Under the pieces are notes generated by a model that saw only the letters and a program-made list of their open reading frames with translations, was not told where the DNA came from and searched no databases. DNA of 64,000 bases from positions 1,431,239 to 1,495,238 of the forward strand of contig NW_024737068.1 of NCBI RefSeq assembly GCF_018991925.1. The letters are read 5' to 3'. The translations under genes and the position numbers were made by a program. This document shows, piece by piece, positions 60,301-64,000 of the stretch. Positions within the stretch are counted from its first letter, which is position 1, and the number at the start of each line of letters is the position of its first letter. The stretch comes from Homarus americanus (Eukaryota > Arthropoda > Malacostraca > Decapoda > Nephropidae).

Positions 60301-62550
60301 CAGTATCCATATAAATTTTATCCCCACAGATAGACAAATGTCACACAAACCTGGTAAGATAAACAGAAAGTTTCGTTTGTCTAACTTAAAGAGAGAAAGA
60401 GATGAGTGCATATACCCTCCCCCCCTCAAAGGGGGTTTAAAAGAGATGAGAAGTGGGATAATCTAGAGGAAGTGGAAACTGTTTAAGAGTATAGTGTGGG
60501 ATGATGGTATTAAGGATATAAATGAAGCAGTAGAGTCTGTATCTAGGAAGAAACTAGTCCGAAATAAGGGAGATGCATGATGGAAACATAAGAAATAAAT
60601 CCTAAAATGACAATTACAATAGGGAAGTGAGCCTAGTTGAAAATTTATGTACTGTATTGTGTATGGAAAATAATAAGAATTTGGCTATTACAGTAGAAGT
60701 CCAAAAATCCGGACTGCTTGGGGATTGGGTCAGTCAGGATTTTCAGATTTTCCGGATTCTCAGGCAGTACTTTCAAAATTCAAATTTAAGGAGGAATAAA
60801 GAAGAGATGAACAGGTACATTTTGATAGTTTATTCACTAGCAAATATAGCATGCTTCATTTATCAAAACGAGCAGTTTTAAAGAAAAAGCTGTGAATTCT
60901 AGAATTTTATTCTTTGCCTTTTTAATATCATAAATTGTAGACTTTCCAATGTCGTATGTTTCCATTAGAACAGTATTGCTCACACCACGTTCTAGTTTCT
61001 TAATTATTTCAAGTTTGTCACTCAATTTCAACGTGTTCTTCTTTCTCTTCACACAACGAAGTTTATCTACTTTAGGAGCCATTATTATGGGCTTGTACAG
61101 TACAGTACTCTGTAAATGGAAAGAGTAGGACTCCAAATTACATATGTTGTCACAGTTTGATTGCTCGTGACCACGTGGTCGCTTGTTGTCGCTGTGCAGC
61201 TGTGGCGCTCACGCATACGCACATACACACGAAAGCCTGCTAAAAAAATTGAGTTAGAAAAGTCCGAATTCTTAGGTGGTTCGGATTTCTGGCATCCGGA
61301 TTTTTGGACTTTTACCGTACCATTCTTTGACCACAGTTATAATTCAACCATCCTTTTATTACTGAATATGATGAAAGAGGCTTTAAGTATTGGTAAAATA
61401 TAGGTAGGGTACAATATTTAGTTTCAGGGTTGCACACTTTATACAAGGATGTATTTAATGCATTCATGCCTTTCAGCTACAGATCGTGAATGTTCATACA
61501 AGAAGTCGAGATGCAGCAGCAAACAATGAATTAATGTCACCACAGCCTCCTCAAACCCCAGCACCTCCTGCATTGGTAGAGGAACAGCAGGAGCAACAGC
61601 AGCCACCACAACAGCCAGAAGAGACACCGCAGCCACCACCTCAGCCTGAGATAATCACACTGGAAGAGGTTGGTTTGCCCCAGATCTCTTGTAGCTACAC
61701 CAAATAACAGTTTTCTGATCTTAACTGCATGGTATGGGGATAAGTTTCCTCAATTTCATAACAATGTATTACAGTAGAAGAAGCAAAGGATCCAATCATC
61801 CTCGTCATGTCAGCCACAATAAATTTAGTCAGATTTTGCATGTTGCTTGACATATAATGTTTATAAAGTTGAGTTTTCATTTAGACATTTGTCCCCATTC
61901 ACTTCAACTTTCATACACCATTTTTTAATTGTCTTTTCGTCTGTCTATTTGTAGCTTAAGATGTTCTGGTATATTCAGTTTATCTGATAAAACAGTTTAC
62001 CTTCCACCATTCTTGTTTTATATCTAATGTTGGATCTACATAAATACATCATGCTAATGTTCACCACACTATGGTTATCAAACAGTGTCTCCCCCAGACC
62101 CCCAGTGATAATGTAGGGTGGATGGAATTAAGACCAATCACACATTCCCTACATTTGCTGGCTGTTATTTCTCTGTTAATGTTAATATTTTCTCACTTTA
62201 TGTTATACTTAAAAAAAATTATTTCACCCTCTCACTCACACACTTCTGTGGTATTTTAGTTGCCTGGTATTTGTAAATGGACACAAAAAGCTACATTTGA
62301 TAATTGAAATCGCAATATCATGTACAGTTTGGGCAGGATTAAATTTGGGTGAAGTATTGTAATAGTTTTGGTCTCATCACCAAAATTGTTTATCTTTCAG
62401 CTCGCGGAAGTGAATCCTCCACAAACTCCAGGAGCAGTTAATGATCTTGCTGCCACAAACCAAGATACACCTGCCAACCAAACACCAACACAAAATGTAC
62501 CCTTCCAAAGTCCAGGTCAACCACAAGGGGAAAATACAGATGCAAACCAG
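57374..62550 (+). CDS. RAD21: Cohesin subunit RAD21/SCC1, five visible coding exons, 3' end outside window
   Basis: The kleisin that closes the SMC1-SMC3 ring, is cut by separase at anaphase and also acts in repair and chromatin looping. Coding exons: 57374-57517, 58421-59680, 59991-60092, 61477-61668, 62401-62550. All introns are GT-AG and phase 0; 616 codons are visible without a stop. The N-terminal kleisin domain (residues 1-105) is very conserved: [49 protein letters not shown] (Arg174) aligns with the first vertebrate separase site. An NLS-like KRKRK lies near 370. [14 protein letters not shown] and [11 protein letters not shown] (about 397-425) form the STAG-binding block. Exon 3 has a second basic cluster and acidic tail. 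Exons 4-5 are Pro/Gln-rich. The C-terminal winged helix lies beyond the window. The 1,260-bp second exon is large for this gene. Confidence 0.95.
57821..57929. repeat. About 109-bp MITE with TTAA-type ends, copy 2
   Basis: It starts TTAAACCCTTATGTAT and ends GTCGTGAAGGGGTTA. The interior (GTGCTGAATAAAGTTGTCTG, ATATTAAAAGTGGCATTCCT) matches copy 1 at 29,433-29,531. It lies in the RAD21 intron between the first two coding exons. Confidence 0.55.
60691..61317 (-). mobile_element. pogo/Tigger-like element with transposase N-terminus (RAD21 intron)
   Basis: Inverted repeats CAGTAGAAGTCCAAAAATCC and GGATTTTTGGACTTTTACCG, with TA on both sides (60,689-60,690 and 61,318-61,319). The minus strand carries the start of a CENP-B/jerky-type transposase. 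The element is about 627 bp, internally deleted relative to autonomous Tiggers. Confidence 0.85.
60837..61136 (-). pseudogene. Tigger transposase N-terminal PSQ/HTH fragment
   Basis: After an internal Met ([20 protein letters not shown]) the frame reads [17 protein letters not shown] and [18 protein letters not shown], the first helix-turn-helix of CENP-B-type transposases. It then runs into non-homologous sequence. The second HTH and the DDE core are missing. The domain would bind the terminal repeats. Confidence 0.75.
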
Positions 62551-63131
62551 GTATGTGCTAGATATATTTGTAGTTTTATAATCTACATGTTCTAATTGTG
62601 TTGTGATGTTAATTCTTGAAACTCGATTAAGCTAATATTTTTTCGTCCAAACACAATTGAATATTACATTTAGAGTTCTGTATACTGTATATATGAATTA
62701 GTGTTCAAAATGTTTGTGAATGAACCCTTGAAAGCCCCAAAAGAGTGTTATGTTTTGAATATCTTTATTTCCTGCCCTCCATTAGGTTATACATTTTTAA
62801 CACATTGGGTGTTACTTGGTTATGAAATCTATGCAAATTTTCTATTAAGTTTAGTATCAATATTATACTAGGCTGATTTTGTGGTATACCTTGATCAGTA
62901 TATGAGTGTTTGGAGTACTTTATATAAGGAATCTCGTGGAACAAAAACTTTAAAAAATTCACTTAAAACAATGGAATCATCAAGAACAATAGTAACCCTT
63001 GGGAAAAATAGAGGTTCATCCCCCCTTTCATGAAAAACACTTAGAAATAAATTTGAACACTGATGTATACTGTACAGTACAGTATGCTGTATATATACAG
63101 TATATATATATATAGTACAGGTATATATACA
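62551..63131 (+). other. RAD21 intron; simple repeats
   Basis: Intronic AT-rich DNA. TACAGTACAGTA words and a TA run lie at 63,070-63,128. The next RAD21 exon is not found before the window ends. Confidence 0.6.
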
Positions 63132-64000
63132 GTGGTCCCTCGATTAGCGATCGGTCCAATTAACGAAATTTCGGTTAACAAATTAGCTTCCATAAGGATT
63201 TTCAATTCCATTAACGAACAAAACTTCGATTAACGAAAGCCTTACGAGAAACACGCTTTGTTGTGCACATCAGTTGATCGGCTAGTCCGCCAATACAGTA
63301 ATTGGTTCTATGTTTACATTTGTTTCCAGTGGAGTAAATATTAAGAAAGTTGTGCACTTGAATATTTTTGCATTTTTAAATTAAAATTATTTGTCACTCT
63401 AATTTAGTTAACATATTGGTAATACAGTACAGGGAACAGTTTTTGTGTGCCAATCAGTTGATCGAATCACCCACCAACGCTTATGAGTTCAACTTTGTTT
63501 ACAGTGGAGTGAACATCCAGTTTGTTGGTCACTTGAATATTTTTTCATTTTTACATTAAAATTATTGGTCATTCTGAAATTTAGTTAGTTCACATATTGA
63601 TAATATACAGTGCAGAAATTATTATGAAACATGAAGAAGGTATTAGATCCAATGCACTCTGTAAAGAATATGACATGACATCATTGACTGCCTCTACAAT
63701 CAGCTGTTTGATATGTAAACAAAGCTGCCAGGAATACGACATACACACCTCAAAGTAAGTTAAAATATAGTATTCTACTGTTTTGTATTTATTATTATAC
63801 AGTATACAGTACAGTACTGTATTTAGTTTATATTTAATGTTTTGTTAATTCTATTACCGGTATAAAGTACAGTACTTTGTATGTACTTTTTCTGAGTTGG
63901 AACCAATTACCCAATATCCCATTGAAATAATAGATTCAGTTAACAAAATTTTTCAGTTAACGAACGACTCTGTGGAACCAATTGTGTTATTGTAAAAAAC
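63132..64000 (+). mobile_element. pogo/Tigger-like element, right end at or beyond the window edge
   Basis: It begins TA-CAGTGGTCCCTCGATTAGC with subterminal ATTAACGAA repeats. Near 63,625-63,705 the plus strand reads HEEGIRSNALCKEYDMTS, a Tigger HTH fragment. At 63,955-63,985 CAGTTAACGAACGACTCTG indicates the opposite subterminal region. The true end falls at or past 64,000. Confidence 0.65.

Overview
This is a eukaryotic, intron-rich, repeat-dense window, most likely from a decapod crustacean or a close arthropod relative. The evidence is two animal housekeeping genes with GT-AG introns, TTAGG-like (arthropod telomere type) short repeats, and a tRNA-derived SINE whose core I associate with decapods. 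There are no bacterial operons and no CRISPR array.

Two real host genes can be assembled, both on the + strand. TUBGCP2 (gamma-tubulin complex component 2) runs from the ATG at 25,399 to the stop at 42,758. It has 16 coding exons that join in frame to 854 codons, and a candidate non-coding first exon lies near 24.1 kb. RAD21 (the cohesin kleisin) starts at 57,374 and runs off the right edge. Five coding exons (616 codons, all intron phases 0) are visible up to 62,550. The C-terminal winged-helix part is outside the window.

The rest is mobile DNA in layers. 1-3.5 kb: an antisense CR1/L2-type LINE with reverse transcriptase, endonuclease and an SGNH-esterase ORF1 remnant. 3.57-8.0 kb: a PIF/Harbinger-like element with TAA target duplications. 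8.9-12.05 kb: a 5'-truncated, frameshifted Ty3/gypsy pol with a short 3' LTR. 12.2-19.9 kb: a possible Merlin remnant, a hAT-like element, a short LINE derivative, a 39-bp minisatellite, LINE fragments and a SINE head. 20.03-23.85 kb: a nearly complete single-ORF LINE carrying a solo LTR in its 5' UTR. 28-31.7 kb, inside TUBGCP2 introns: a SINE with a perfect 13-bp duplication and a four-level nest of pogo/Tigger-like elements. 45.5-46.8 kb: another LINE derivative, a minisatellite and a LINE tail. 47.1-51.94 kb: an LTR element whose 5' LTR is split by a hAT-like element, itself split by a second LTR element of the same family. 52-57 kb: unique AT-rich DNA with a RAD21 promoter candidate. 60.7 and 63.1 kb: two pogo/Tigger elements in RAD21 introns or flank.

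The most noteworthy structure is a set of short elements built from only the 5' UTR and 3' tail of the 20-23.85 kb LINE, joined across an (ATT)n block. Next in interest are the nested insertions whose empty sites can be read inside this same window. No previously undescribed protein system is convincingly visible. All calls come from reading the sequence and remembered families; no database search was run.
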